From contig DRFO01000017.1 in the NCBI GenBank assembly GCA_011050525.1, positions 248,001 to 312,000 of the forward strand: a DNA stretch of 64,000 bases, read 5' to 3'. Made by a program: the position numbers and the translations under genes. This DNA is from Halopseudomonas xinjiangensis (GTDB taxonomy: Bacteria; Pseudomonadota; Gammaproteobacteria; Pseudomonadales; Pseudomonadaceae). Under the pieces are notes generated by a model. That model did no database searches and had not been told where the DNA came from. It saw nothing but the letters and a program-made list of their open reading frames with translations. This document shows, one piece after another, positions 52,266 through 61,502 of the stretch. Position 1 is the stretch's first letter. Every line of letters starts with the position of its first letter.

Positions 52266-52309
52266 TAAAAAAAGCGCAGCAATTGCGAGCACCTTTGCCC
52301 GCTGCGCTT
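52266..52309 (-). terminator. Terminator-like hairpin pointing against the flanking genes
   Basis: AAGCGCAGC (52272-52280) and GCTGCGCTT (52301-52309) form a 9-bp stem with a 20-base loop. The run of seven A at 52267-52273 is a U-tract only for minus-strand transcripts; on the plus strand AAATAATG follows. Both flanking genes are on the plus strand. Confidence 0.55.
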
Positions 52310-52347
52310 AAATAATGTTTCTTGTAAAAACCAGACTGGAAAACTCC

Positions 52348-53520
52348 ATGACCCAGGTCCAAGGCTATTTTGATCCCCGTTTCGAGATCGTGCGTGAGCT
52401 TTTTGCCGCACAGCAGCAAGACGAACAGGCGCGCGGCTCGGCGCTTTGCGTAACCGTCGGCGGCGAGACCGTACTGGATCTCTGGCAAGGCGTGATGGAC
52501 AAGGATAACCAGCAGGTCTGGGAACAGGACACCCTGGTCAATGTTTTCTCCTGTACCAAGCCCCTGGGAGCTGTCGCGTTGTTGCAGCAGGTCGAAGCAG
52601 GGAAGGCCGGGCTGGACAGCCCGCTAGCCGAGATCTGGCCAGAATTCGCCCAGGCTGGAAAAGCTTCGCTGACGGTCAGGCACGCTTTGAGTCATCGTTC
52701 CGGTATGTCTGCTATCAGTGAAACCTTGCCACCCGAAGCGCTGTTCGACTGGCAGACAATGGCCAACGCGTTGGCGGCACAGGATCCCTGGTGGAAGCCG
52801 AATGAGGCCCACGGCTATGCACCGGTCACCTACGCCTGGCTGTTGGGTGAACCGCTGCGCAGGCTCAGCGGGGAGCGCCCCGGTGCCTATATTCATGAGC
52901 ATCTCTGCACGCCGCTGGGCATGGATTTCTTTGTTGGTGTCCCGGATGCTGAGCTGCCGCGGGTCGCCCATGTATCGCGCCTGCGCAATCAGTATGGCGA
53001 TCAGTACGCCCGCGCCTTGTTTGCCTCCATGGGGCAACCGGACGGACTCTCGTTCAAGGCATTCGGTAATCCGTCGAGCATGATGGTCAGCACCAACAAG
53101 CGGGAATGGCAGCAGGCCGAGATACTGTCCGCCAACGGCACTGGCAATGCACGGTCATTGGCGCGTTTCTGGCAGGTTATGGCCCATGGCGGCAGTCTGG
53201 GCGGCGTCAAATTGCTTGATGCGGAACTGGTGCGCGAGATGCAGAAGGAGCACAGTCAGGGCATGGACCGCACACTGCTGGCGCCCACGCGATTCGGCCT
53301 GGGAGTCATGCTTGAGCAGGAATACGAAGGTGGAGGGTTCGGGATGGGCCCGCAGGCCTATGGGCATCCAGGCGCCGGCGGTTCGCTGGGATTCTGCGAT
53401 CCCGACGCCCAGGTGGGCTTCGGCTACGTGACCAATACCATGGGACCCTATGTATTGATGGACCCGCGTGCGCTGGAGCTTAGTCGTGCGGTGCATGCGG
53501 TGCTGCGCAGCGTAGACTAG
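52348..53520 (+). CDS. Beta-lactamase-fold serine hydrolase (family VIII esterase-like)
   Basis: A 390-residue serine hydrolase of the class C beta-lactamase/DD-peptidase fold (Pfam Beta-lactamase, COG1680). The nucleophile motif SxxK is SCTK (NVFSCTKPLGAVALLQQ, near residue 70). The second motif tyrosine is probably in GYAPVTYAWLLGE, and the usual KTG is replaced by HPGAGGSLGF near the C-terminus, as in EstB-type esterases. No signal peptide is seen, so the enzyme is cytoplasmic and an antibiotic-resistance role is unlikely. I start at 52348 (MTQVQGYFDPRFE), which matches relatives; a frame from 52315 adds eleven residues. Confidence 0.85.
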   Translation: MTQVQGYFDPRFEIVRELFAAQQQDEQARGSALCVTVGGETVLDLWQGVMDKDNQQVWEQDTLVNVFSCTKPLGAVALLQQVEAGKAGLDSPLAEIWPEFAQAGKASLTVRHALSHRSGMSAISETLPPEALFDWQTMANALAAQDPWWKPNEAHGYAPVTYAWLLGEPLRRLSGERPGAYIHEHLCTPLGMDFFVGVPDAELPRVAHVSRLRNQYGDQYARALFASMGQPDGLSFKAFGNPSSMMVSTNKREWQQAEILSANGTGNARSLARFWQVMAHGGSLGGVKLLDAELVREMQKEHSQGMDRTLLAPTRFGLGVMLEQEYEGGGFGMGPQAYGHPGAGGSLGFCDPDAQVGFGYVTNTMGPYVLMDPRALELSRAVHAVLRSVD

Positions 53521-53596
53521 CTTAAGCCTTGCGTCGGGCCGATGCGCGTGGTCCCAGCGATGCTAGGATAAATGTATCGATATGAGGAGCTTGCCG

Positions 53597-54238
53597 ATGA
53601 ATCCCAGCATTGCCGATTTGCGCCGCAACTATACTCGCGACGGACTCTCGGAACATCAGGCCCCCGTGGAGCCGTTCAGTTTGTTTGCGACCTGGTTCGA
53701 GCAGGCGGTCACTATCGAAACTACCGAAGCCAACGCCATGATGCTGGCCACCGTGGATGCTGGCGGTCAGCCGCATCTGCGAACCTTGTTGCTCAAGGGT
53801 GCGGATGAACGCGGTTTCGTCTTTTTCAGCAACTATGCAAGCGCCAAGGGTGAACAGCTGAAGGCCCAGCCGAAAGCGGCGATGACTTTCTGGTGGCATG
53901 ATCTCGAGCGTCAGGTGCGTATCGAAGGCACAGTGGAAAAGGTCAGTGCCGAGGAGTCGGACGCCTATTACCACAGCCGCCCGCTGGGTAGCCGTCTGGG
54001 TGCCTGGGCCTCGCCGCAAAGTCAGATTATCGCCGACCGCGAGGTGCTGGAACAGAATCTGGCGGAGCTGGAAAAGCAGTATGCGAATGAGGCTCCACCT
54101 CGTCCGCCGCACTGGGGCGGATTTCGTCTGACGCCGCAGTCGATCGAGTTCTGGCAGGGCCGCCCCAGCCGTTTGCACGACCGGCTGAGTTATCGTCTGG
54201 TCGATGGCCAATGGATAAGGAAAAGGCTGGCGCCGTGA
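53597..54238 (+). CDS. pdxH: Pyridoxamine 5'-phosphate oxidase
   Basis: PdxH oxidises PNP and PMP to pyridoxal 5'-phosphate with FMN, the last step of vitamin B6 synthesis and salvage. The 213-residue product has [38 protein letters not shown] and [28 protein letters not shown]. The FMN region includes [12 protein letters not shown], and the ending is [31 protein letters not shown]...RLAP. The start at 53597 has AGGAG eight bases upstream, inside a short in-frame extension from 53582 that I reject. Confidence 0.95.
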   Translation: MNPSIADLRRNYTRDGLSEHQAPVEPFSLFATWFEQAVTIETTEANAMMLATVDAGGQPHLRTLLLKGADERGFVFFSNYASAKGEQLKAQPKAAMTFWWHDLERQVRIEGTVEKVSAEESDAYYHSRPLGSRLGAWASPQSQIIADREVLEQNLAELEKQYANEAPPRPPHWGGFRLTPQSIEFWQGRPSRLHDRLSYRLVDGQWIRKRLAP

Positions 54239-54301
54239 CAGTTGCAGCTATGGTGATATTCACGCACTCTCCCATTCAGGCAGAGTAGCCGGGAGACGAG
54301 A

Positions 54302-55129
54302 ATGACCAGGGGACTGTTTCACCAGAAAGTGGTGGTAATTACCGGCGGTTGCGCTGGGATTGGACGAGCCTTGGCGCTAAGGTTTGCCCAGGCCGGAGCG
54401 CGCATAGCCATTCTGGATGTTCAGGACGAACCGCTCGTTGCCTTCCGTCAGCAGCTGATGGACAAGCTCAATGCCGACGTACTGGCTGTGCACTGCGATG
54501 TGGCTGACGAGCACGCCTGTGAAGAGGCGATCTGCCAGGTTATCGAACATTTCGGCGGTGTTGACGTATTGATCAATAACGCAGGCATCACCCATCGCAG
54601 CGTCTTCGCCGATACTGACCTGGCGGTTTTCCAGCGCATCATGGCAGTGAACTATTTCGGCGCCTTGCATTGCACCCGGCACGCGTTGCCAAGCCTTATA
54701 GAACGCAAGGGGCAGATCATAGTGCTGAGCTCGCTGTCGGGCTTCGCACCGCTGCTGTATCGCAGTGCCTACAATGCCAGCAAGCACGCCCTGCACGGAT
54801 TGTTCGAGACGCTGCGCATGGAAGTGCGCGAGCAGGGCGTGAATGTCATGCTGGTAACCCCGGGTTTTACGGCAACCGATATCCGCAAAAATGCTCTGGT
54901 CGCGAATGGCTCAATCAATCACCAGACCGCCAGCCCCTCACTCAAGGTATCTTCTCCCACTGACGTTGCCGACGATATCTACCGCGGCGCGGTCAGGCGC
55001 AAACGTATGCTGGTACTGTCCAATGTGAACTGGCGTGCACGGTGGCTGGCGCGGCTCTTTCCCAGAACCTTTGAACGATGGATGGTGCCACGACTGTCGG
55101 GTGTCAAACCGGACGGTCAAGCCAACTGA
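54302..55129 (+). CDS. SDR family NAD(P)-dependent oxidoreductase
   Basis: A 275-residue short-chain dehydrogenase of classical type. It has the cofactor loop VITGGCAGIGRALALRFAQAG, ILDVQD (acidic end, favouring NAD), CDVAD and VLINNAGITHRS. The catalytic residues are in VLSSLSGFAPLLYRSAYNASKHAL. The C-terminal part (RRKRMLVLSNVNWRARWLARLFPRTFERWM) is basic and amphipathic and may touch the membrane, as in sterol or lipid-acting SDRs. Substrate unknown. Its last 26 bases overlap the end of the convergent flavoprotein gene. Confidence 0.82.
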   Translation: MTRGLFHQKVVVITGGCAGIGRALALRFAQAGARIAILDVQDEPLVAFRQQLMDKLNADVLAVHCDVADEHACEEAICQVIEHFGGVDVLINNAGITHRSVFADTDLAVFQRIMAVNYFGALHCTRHALPSLIERKGQIIVLSSLSGFAPLLYRSAYNASKHALHGLFETLRMEVREQGVNVMLVTPGFTATDIRKNALVANGSINHQTASPSLKVSSPTDVADDIYRGAVRRKRMLVLSNVNWRARWLARLFPRTFERWMVPRLSGVKPDGQAN

Positions 55130-56357
55130 TCACGCCTTCACCGGCGTGCCGGCCACTGGCGAAGCAGGCGGTCAGCAGATAGCCCCCGGTCGGGGCTTCC
55201 CAATCCAGCATCTCGCCGGCGCAGAACACACCCGGCACTGATCGCAGCATCAGATGGCTGTCCAATGCGTGCTGTTGAACCCCTCCCGCTGTACTGATCG
55301 CCTCATCCAATGGTCGGGTGTCGGTCAGGCGGACTGGTAAGGCCTTGATGCCCGCCGCCAGGCTCGCCGGCTGTTCGATACAGGTGTTGTCCAGACACTC
55401 ATGCAGCAGGGCGATTTTCAACGGATCGAGTCCGGCTCCCTTGCGCAGCACGGACGCCAGTGACTGGCCCCTGCGCGGCTTTTCGAGGGCGGCAGTCAAC
55501 TGGTCGATGTGTCGGTCAGGAGCCAAATCCAGCGTCAGGCTCGCTTCATCCCGCTCGACGAGCTGGTCGCGCAGTTCTGCTGACAAGGCATATATAAGGC
55601 TGCCCTCCAGGCCGTGCTGGGTGAGAACGCACTCTCCGCGTCGTTCGATGGTCAGACCTTCTTCGGTGCGCAGGCTGGCGATGACCTGCTTCAACGGTTG
55701 GCCAGAAAAACGCTGGCGCAGGTAAGGGCTCCATGGGGTGTTGAATCCGCAGTTTGCAGGCAACAGATCGCGAACCAGCACCTGTCTCTGGCGCAACAAA
55801 GAGACCCAGGCGCCATCAGAGCCCAAGCGCCGCCAACTGCCCCCTCCCAGAGCCAGCACCACGGCATCGGCAGCTACGGCTTTGCTACCCTCGGGGGATT
55901 CGAATAGCAAATTGCCGTCCGCATTCCAGCCCTGCCAGCGATGCCGGGTGTGTATCGCTGCCTCGCGGTCTCGCAGGCGTCTAAGCCAGGCACGAAGCAA
56001 CGGCGCGGCCTTCATGTCGGTCGGGAACACCCGGCCGGACGAACCGATGAAAGTATTCACCCCCAGACCATGAATCCATTGGCGCAGAGCGTCGGCGTCC
56101 AGCCCGCTCAGCCAGTCCTCCACCCAGGGGCTCGCTTCACGGTAGCGTTTCACGAAATCGGGCCTGGGTTCTGAATGCGTAATGTTCATGCCACCCACCC
56201 CGGCTAGCAGAAACTTGCGGCCAACCGAGGGCATAGCGTCGTAAATCGAAACGGCTATTCCGGGCCGCGCCAGTGTTTCTGCGGCCATGAGTCCGGCAGG
56301 GCCGCCACCGATTACGGCAACGTGGCGGCTGCTTGTCTGGTTTGGTTTGGATGGCAC
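55104..56357 (-). CDS. NAD(P)/FAD-dependent oxidoreductase (TIGR03862/HI0933-like)
   Basis: A 417-residue flavoprotein of the HI0933/YhiN type. The FAD loop is VAVIGGGPAGLMAAETLA, followed by GRKFLLAGVGGMNITHSEP, a family signature. AVVLALGGGSWRRLGSDG lies in the middle, and the C-terminal GVFCAGEMLDWEAPTGGYLLTACFASGRHAGE matches the TIGR03862 subgroup. The reaction is unknown. The start is uncertain: I take the GTG at 56357, 31 bases after the upstream stop. The same frame reaches an ATG at 56444 that would overlap the deacetylase-like gene by 56 bases. Confidence 0.82.
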   Translation of the reverse strand: MPSKPNQTSSRHVAVIGGGPAGLMAAETLARPGIAVSIYDAMPSVGRKFLLAGVGGMNITHSEPRPDFVKRYREASPWVEDWLSGLDADALRQWIHGLGVNTFIGSSGRVFPTDMKAAPLLRAWLRRLRDREAAIHTRHRWQGWNADGNLLFESPEGSKAVAADAVVLALGGGSWRRLGSDGAWVSLLRQRQVLVRDLLPANCGFNTPWSPYLRQRFSGQPLKQVIASLRTEEGLTIERRGECVLTQHGLEGSLIYALSAELRDQLVERDEASLTLDLAPDRHIDQLTAALEKPRRGQSLASVLRKGAGLDPLKIALLHECLDNTCIEQPASLAAGIKALPVRLTDTRPLDEAISTAGGVQQHALDSHLMLRSVPGVFCAGEMLDWEAPTGGYLLTACFASGRHAGEGVISWLDRPV

Positions 56358-56388
56358 AGGCAGATCCGGATGGAGTGAAGTGCGCAGT

Positions 56389-57309
56389 TTAACCCAAAGC
56401 CCGTTCCCGCCAAATCTGGTTGGCGCTGTGGTGCAAAATGCCATGTCGCCTGGCCAAGGCGCTGCGGTCCTTGTCGTAGCCTCCGCCGATCACAGCGCAA
56501 ACCGGAATATCGCGGGCCAGACATTGGTTGATGACCTCCCGGTCCCGGCGCGCTATGCCCGCGTCGCTAAGATTCAGATAACCCAATGCGTCGTCCTGAT
56601 GAACATCCACGCCGGCGTCGTAGAGAACGATGTCAGGTCGATAGAAGGGAAGCAGGTAATTCAAGGCATCGCTTACCACCTGCAGGTAACCGTCATCACC
56701 GAGGTGCCTGGGCAGAGGGATGTCCCAGTCACTGTTGGCCTTGCGCGCTGGAAAGTTGTTTTCACAGTGCAGCGATACGGTAATTGCATTGCTGTCGTGC
56801 TCAAGGATGCGCGCGGTGCCGTCGCCCTGATGCACATCGCAGTCAAAGATCAGCACCCGTTCGGATTTGCCGCTGGCAATGAGATATCGGGCGATAACCG
56901 CCAGATCATTGAAAATGCAGAACCCCGAGGCGAAATCGTGGTGTGCGTGGTGGGTGCCGCCTGCAAGGTGGCAGGCCAGACCATGCCGCAGGGCCAGGTC
57001 CGCCGTCAGCAACGATCCGCCTACGGCGCGGATGGTGCGTTGAACCAGTGCTTCGCTCCAGGGCAGTCCCATGCGCCTCAGTTCATCACGACCCAGCGCA
57101 TTATTGCGAAAGCGTTCCACGTAGCCCGGATCATGCGCCAGCGAGAGGACATCCGCGGGGCATGTTTCAGGCTCGTAAAGGTTCCCCTGGTGCAATAACC
57201 CTTTCGCGCAAAGGTGGTCGCGCAGCCTGGCAAACTTTTCCATTGGAAAACGATGGGTGGCCGGGAAGGTGAAGCTGTAGTCGGAATGATAAACCAGCGG
57301 AAGATCCAT
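56389..57309 (-). CDS. Histone deacetylase-fold protein (AcuC/AphA superfamily)
   Basis: A 306-residue zinc-dependent deacetylase-fold protein. It has LAGGTHHAHHDFASGFCIFND with the catalytic histidine pair. DCDVHQGDGTARIL carries zinc ligands Asp and His, and YDAGVDVHQDDALGYLNLSD the third ligand Asp. GGGYDKD near the end contains the usual Tyr in GGY. In bacteria this fold deacetylates acetylated proteins, polyamines or acetoin-related substrates; I cannot choose. The start at 57309 (MDLPLVYHSDYSF) has GAGG six bases upstream; 14 further in-frame residues are rejected. The flavoprotein gene follows on the same strand. Confidence 0.86.
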   Translation of the reverse strand: MDLPLVYHSDYSFTFPATHRFPMEKFARLRDHLCAKGLLHQGNLYEPETCPADVLSLAHDPGYVERFRNNALGRDELRRMGLPWSEALVQRTIRAVGGSLLTADLALRHGLACHLAGGTHHAHHDFASGFCIFNDLAVIARYLIASGKSERVLIFDCDVHQGDGTARILEHDSNAITVSLHCENNFPARKANSDWDIPLPRHLGDDGYLQVVSDALNYLLPFYRPDIVLYDAGVDVHQDDALGYLNLSDAGIARRDREVINQCLARDIPVCAVIGGGYDKDRSALARRHGILHHSANQIWRERALG

Positions 57310-57520
57310 GCCTGTCCTCGGAAACGAGTACCCCAGCGGGTTTGGTGCCATGGTGGCCGAGTATGGGGCAGCCCGACAACTCCCGGCAACCGGGCAGGCG
57401 TTACCAAAAGCTGCCAGAACAGCTTCGTCAGGTTAAACTCTCTTTTTGTGCTGGCAGGCGGCTCGCTTGTCAGTATGGTTTCGTTTTCGGCCAGTGGCCT
57501 GAAGTAGTCGAGGAAGTGTT

Positions 57521-58384
57521 ATGACGCAAATGCTGGATGATCTGGTCTGCCTGCTGGGGTTGGAGAAGATCGAGGAAAACCTGTTTCGAGGGGTAAGTCA
57601 GGATCTGGGCTTTCGGCAGCTGTTTGGTGGCCAGGTGTTGGGTCAATCCCTCTCGGCAGCCAGCCAGACCGTCGATCCCGAGCGTCACGTGCATTCTGTT
57701 CACGGCTATTTCCTGCGCCCGGGTGATGCGACGCTGCCCATCGTTTATCAGGTTGACCCGCTGCGCGATGGCGGCAGTTTTACTACCCGCAGGGTTCAAG
57801 CGATACAAAAGGGCAAGCCGATCTTCACCATGATCTGCTCGTTTCAGGGCAACGAGGAAGGCTATTGCCACCAGGCTGACATGCCGGATGTACCCGGCCC
57901 TGACGAGTTGATGAACGAAACCGAATTGACTCGCAAGTACCAGCATCTGATTCACGAGACGGTGCGGGACAAGGTCTTGGTGGACAAGCCGATCGAGATT
58001 CGCCCGGTGGGCCTGTTTAATCCATTCAAGCCTGAGCCTGCGGCTCCGGCCCGGCAGATGTGGTTCAGGGCCGACGGTAATCTTCCGGATGATCCACAAC
58101 TGCATCGCTATCTGCTGGCTTATGCGTCGGATTTTCATCTTCTTGGCACGGCAATGTTGCCCCACGGTATTTCATCCTGGTCAAGGGAAATGCAGATAGC
58201 CAGTCTCGATCATGCGCTGTGGTATCACCATCCGCTGCGAATGGATGACTGGCTGTTGTATTCAATGGATAGCCCTTCCACCAGCGGCTCGAGGGGGTTG
58301 TCCCGCGGCCAGATATTCAATCGCGCCGGAGTGCTGGTGGCATCGGTTACCCAGGAATCGCTGATGCGCAAGTTGAAAGGGTAG
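57521..58384 (+). CDS. tesB: Acyl-CoA thioesterase II
   Basis: TesB is a double-hot-dog thioesterase that hydrolyses medium- and long-chain acyl-CoAs and 3-hydroxyacyl-CoAs. The 287-residue protein opens LDDLVCLLGLEKIEENLFRG. It has FGGQVLGQSLSAASQTV, HSVHGYFLRPGD and GGSFTTRRVQAIQKGKPIF in the first half. The second half contains YASDFHLLGTAMLPHG with the catalytic Asp, then SLDHALWYHHPLRMDDWLLYSMDSPSTSGSRGLSRG. The length matches Pseudomonas TesB. GAGGAAG precedes the ATG. It is followed two bases later by the HAD gene. Confidence 0.93.
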   Translation: MTQMLDDLVCLLGLEKIEENLFRGVSQDLGFRQLFGGQVLGQSLSAASQTVDPERHVHSVHGYFLRPGDATLPIVYQVDPLRDGGSFTTRRVQAIQKGKPIFTMICSFQGNEEGYCHQADMPDVPGPDELMNETELTRKYQHLIHETVRDKVLVDKPIEIRPVGLFNPFKPEPAAPARQMWFRADGNLPDDPQLHRYLLAYASDFHLLGTAMLPHGISSWSREMQIASLDHALWYHHPLRMDDWLLYSMDSPSTSGSRGLSRGQIFNRAGVLVASVTQESLMRKLKG

Positions 58385-58386
58385 GC

Positions 58387-58980
58387 ATGCAAAGGCTTCG
58401 CGGATGGATATTCGACCTGGACGGCACCCTGACCATCGCTCAGCACGATTTTCCTGCCATTCGCCGCGAGCTGGGAATTCCCGCTGGTGAAGATATTCTC
58501 GACTATCTCGCCAACCTTCCTGCGGCCGAGCGACTGGAGCTAAGCGCCAGACTGGATGCCATTGAGCTACGGCTGGCACATTCGGTTCGTCCTGCGCTCG
58601 GTGCTGCAGAGCTAATCAGACATCTGCACGCGGATGGCAGGAAACTGGGAATTCTGACTCGCAACCTGCGCTCGGTGGCGATGTCTTCGCTGGAGGTACT
58701 GGGGGTGCTTGATTGCTTCGCGCCGGCAGATATTCTCGGGCGGGAAGAGGCCCTGCCGAAACCAGATCCTGATGGAATTCGCCGACTGCTCGCAGCCTGG
58801 GGCTTGACTGGCGCGGAAGCGGTCATGGTAGGTGATTTCCGCTTCGATCTGGAGGCTGGCAGAGCGGCGGGGTGTCGGACCTGTCTGATAAACAGCGACA
58901 ATCCCTGGCCGGCTCTGGCTGACTGGCACGTCGGTGACTGCTCGGCCTTGCTGGCCCATAAATGTGCTGGACTTCCCTGA
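58387..58980 (+). CDS. HAD-superfamily hydrolase (phosphoglycolate phosphatase-like)
   Basis: A 197-residue HAD-IA phosphatase. Motif I is FDLDGTLT (nucleophile and acid Asp at about 10 and 12) and motif II Thr lies in LGILTRN. Motif III Lys is in KPDPDGIRRLL, and motif IV is VMVGDFRFDLEAGRAAG. The cap is a small helical C1 insertion between residues 20 and 85. The substrate is unknown; small sugar phosphates or phosphoglycolate are typical. It starts two bases after tesB, so the pair is co-transcribed. Confidence 0.85.
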   Translation: MQRLRGWIFDLDGTLTIAQHDFPAIRRELGIPAGEDILDYLANLPAAERLELSARLDAIELRLAHSVRPALGAAELIRHLHADGRKLGILTRNLRSVAMSSLEVLGVLDCFAPADILGREEALPKPDPDGIRRLLAAWGLTGAEAVMVGDFRFDLEAGRAAGCRTCLINSDNPWPALADWHVGDCSALLAHKCAGLP

Positions 58981-59431
58981 GCAAAAAGGCAAATTGCCGC
59001 TGCAGATGGCTTGGCAAGGCAGGTGGCTGGAGCGCTACGCTGTGCCCCTTAAAATACTGTCGTTCGAGGCCGTCAGGCAGCCAGGCCGCGTGCAGTCTGG
59101 CGCACTGGGCAATGGCTCGGAATCGTCCGGCAGCTCACTGCGCGGGCCCCGGGGATTTCCAAGAAGGGAGTTGCCCTGAAGGGCTGGCCGAGCTGCGCCC
59201 TTCCCCAATTGCCTGCCGACAGCGCGCGCCTGTATAGTGCCGAACAACTTAGCCAGTACCACTGCTTACAGCACAACGAACGGTTCCCCTTAGCGGGAAA
59301 CGCCACGTTTTCATCCAGTCTTGCGTCTGGCCGCAGTGTTACCCATCGCTATGAACGTCTCGTCGCGTTTCGAAGGCACACGGGACTGGCCTTCGCCAGA
59401 TGTTAATTTGAATATTCAATGGAGAGCCTAT
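58981..59431. other. 451-base non-coding stretch upstream of the sulfatase gene
   Basis: No open frame here has recognisable motifs, and those present overlap each other on both strands. It contains a small hairpin GCCCT-GA-AGGGC (59173-59184) that may end the tesB-HAD transcript, and a promoter candidate at 59209-59238. The remaining bases up to 59431 would be a 5' leader of about 185 bases with no structure I can name. Confidence 0.6.
59209..59238 (+). promoter_or_regulatory. Promoter candidate for the LTA-synthase-like gene
   Basis: TTGCCT (59209-59214) and TATAGT (59233-59238) lie 18 bases apart; they match consensus at four and five of six positions. The long leader that follows suggests extra control. 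The call rests on motif match only. Confidence 0.5.
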
Positions 59432-61468
59432 ATGGGCTGGTTGCGTTCTCGGCGTCTTCACTATTTTGTAGGCGCAGTAGCAATACTTTTCTTGTTGTTG
59501 GTAGCCTTGCGAGCAATTTTCCTTTTCGGATTTTCAGCGATAACGCCGGGTGTGGACCAACCCTGGGATCTGGTTCTGAAGACGCTGGGCATTGGCGTCC
59601 GTTTTGACTTGCGCCTGGCCATCCTGCTGATGCTTCCCGCCATGCTGCTGGCCTGGCTACCTGCCTGGAACAGTCTGCGCCGACCATTAATACGCTGGCT
59701 GGCCCGGACCTACCTTCTGGTTGCTGTAGCAGCGGTATTGCTCATCTACATTATCGATTTTGGCCACTATGCCTATCTGGGCGTGAGACTGAACGCGTCA
59801 GCCTTGAAATTTGCCGCCGATGCGCAGATTTCCCAGCAGATGCTGTGGGAAAGCTACCCGGTGGTATGGATTACCCTCGGCTGGCTGGCGATGTTACTGG
59901 TTACACTCTGGGCGCTGCTGGACCTGGAGAAGGTCACGCTGGACAGGTCGGCCAAGCGTATTGGCTTATGGTCGCGGATCTGGGGCAGCACGTTGATGGT
60001 GGTGGTGGTGCTGCTGGGGATTCTTGGCCGCTACAGCAATATCAATATCGAGAACCCTACACCGCTTCGCTGGAGCGACGCGTTTTTTGCCGGCGACAGC
60101 CAGCTGGGTGCGCTGGGTCTGAATCCGGTCATTTTCCTGTATGACACGTTAAAAGTGCCCCAGGAGCGTTACGACCTTGATCAGGTTCGCGGGCACTACC
60201 CTGTGATCAGTAGTTATCTGGGCGTTGATTCGCCGGACGTCGCGCGGCTGAATTTTTCCCGCGAAATTGGCATTCAGCCCCATCGGTTGGACGTAGATCA
60301 GAAACCCAACGTGGTGTTTGTGATGCTTGAGTCTCTGGGCACTACTGCCGTTGGCGCATACGGAAACCCGATCAACCCTACGCCCAATCTGGATCGTATG
60401 GCGAAGGAAAGCTGGTTTTTTCGGCATTTCTACGTGCCGGTGACAGGCACTGCCAAAACGGTCTGGGCAAGTATCACGGGCATCCCCGATGTGTCCCGGC
60501 AGGAAAGCGCAACCCGAAATCCGCTCATTACCAACCAGCATACGCTGGTCAATGCACTGGAAGACTACCGGAAGGTCTATACCATCGGCGGCAGTTCAGG
60601 ATGGGCCAACATGAACGCCCTGATCAAGCAGAGCATTGATGGAGTCACGCTCTATGAAGAGGGCGGCTGGGAGGCCGGGAATGTCGATGTGTGGGGCATT
60701 TCCGATCTGGATCTGTTCAAGGAAACTGACCAGATTCTGCGTAACCTGCCCAAGGACAAGCCTTTTTTCGCTTACATCCAGACCGCAGGCCACCACCGCC
60801 CCTATACCATTCCCGAGAATAACGACGGTTTTGAAGTCATCGACAAGACACTGGAAGAAGTGCAAGCCGCTGGCTCCCGTAGTGTCGAGCAATACAACGC
60901 AGTACGTTTGCTGGATTTCAACATTGGGCGCTTCATGGAAATGGCCAAGGAAAGTGGCTACTTCGAAAACACGATTTTTGTACTCTTTGGCGACCATAAT
61001 ACCCGGATCGCCAATATCGACTACATGAAGCCTGCGTTCGACAAGCTGGGTCTGGAAAGTAACCATGTACCGCTGCTGATCTACGCCCCCGAGCTGTTAC
61101 CCCACCGGGAATTTGACGAAGCGGTCGGGCTCGTGGACCTGCTGCCTACGGTAGCCGGCCTGCTCGGTATCGAATATGACAATCGGACCCTGGGCCGCGA
61201 TCTGCTGCTAGCGGCCCCAGAGGGTGAGCGGGTCGTGCCGCTGGTACTGCGGGAGGGTACCTTCCCGCTGATCGGGGCGGTTACCCAGGACTTTCTGCTG
61301 CAGATGAATTATGACGGCAGCGAGCCAAGCCTGCATGATCTGGACTCGGATACTCCGCTGGATAACGTTGCCGAACGCTATCCGGACGAGTACCAGCGGC
61401 TGTTGCCCCTGACCAGAGGACTGTATGAGACGGCTCATTACATGCTGTATGAGAACGTGCGGGAGTAA
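59432..61468 (+). CDS. LTA synthase-family sulfatase/phosphoglycerol transferase
   Basis: A 678-residue membrane enzyme of the LtaS/alkaline-phosphatase superfamily. Five N-terminal membrane helices (to about residue 215) precede a large periplasmic sulfatase domain. The metal-site residues are present: E300 in VMLESLG, catalytic-type T343 in TGTAKTVWASITG, and D521-H522 in LFGDHNTR. Gram-negatives use such enzymes for phosphoglycerol transfer to membrane glucans or phosphoethanolamine-like decoration; no lipoteichoic acid is expected. The substrate here is unknown. I start at 59432 (MGWLRSRRLHYF), seven bases after GGAG; the frame extends 37 residues upstream without a ribosome site. Confidence 0.85.
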   Translation: MGWLRSRRLHYFVGAVAILFLLLVALRAIFLFGFSAITPGVDQPWDLVLKTLGIGVRFDLRLAILLMLPAMLLAWLPAWNSLRRPLIRWLARTYLLVAVAAVLLIYIIDFGHYAYLGVRLNASALKFAADAQISQQMLWESYPVVWITLGWLAMLLVTLWALLDLEKVTLDRSAKRIGLWSRIWGSTLMVVVVLLGILGRYSNINIENPTPLRWSDAFFAGDSQLGALGLNPVIFLYDTLKVPQERYDLDQVRGHYPVISSYLGVDSPDVARLNFSREIGIQPHRLDVDQKPNVVFVMLESLGTTAVGAYGNPINPTPNLDRMAKESWFFRHFYVPVTGTAKTVWASITGIPDVSRQESATRNPLITNQHTLVNALEDYRKVYTIGGSSGWANMNALIKQSIDGVTLYEEGGWEAGNVDVWGISDLDLFKETDQILRNLPKDKPFFAYIQTAGHHRPYTIPENNDGFEVIDKTLEEVQAAGSRSVEQYNAVRLLDFNIGRFMEMAKESGYFENTIFVLFGDHNTRIANIDYMKPAFDKLGLESNHVPLLIYAPELLPHREFDEAVGLVDLLPTVAGLLGIEYDNRTLGRDLLLAAPEGERVVPLVLREGTFPLIGAVTQDFLLQMNYDGSEPSLHDLDSDTPLDNVAERYPDEYQRLLPLTRGLYETAHYMLYENVRE

Positions 61469-61475
61469 TGCGAAT

Positions 61476-61495
61476 GGTCCGGCTCTTGCCGGACC
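61476..61495. terminator. Bidirectional terminator between sulfatase gene and nadC
   Basis: GGTCCGGC (61476-61483) and GCCGGACC (61488-61495) are perfect arms with a TCTT loop, between convergent stops at 61468 and 61503. Short T-rich exits (ATTTCCTT on the plus side) support modest termination both ways. Confidence 0.75.
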
Positions 61496-61502
61496 CATTT
61501 CC

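Noticed and set aside
58934..59262. Short overlapping open frames downstream of the HAD phosphatase gene
   Set aside because: Two on the plus strand and one on the minus strand compete for the same bases; none has a ribosome site or recognisable motif.
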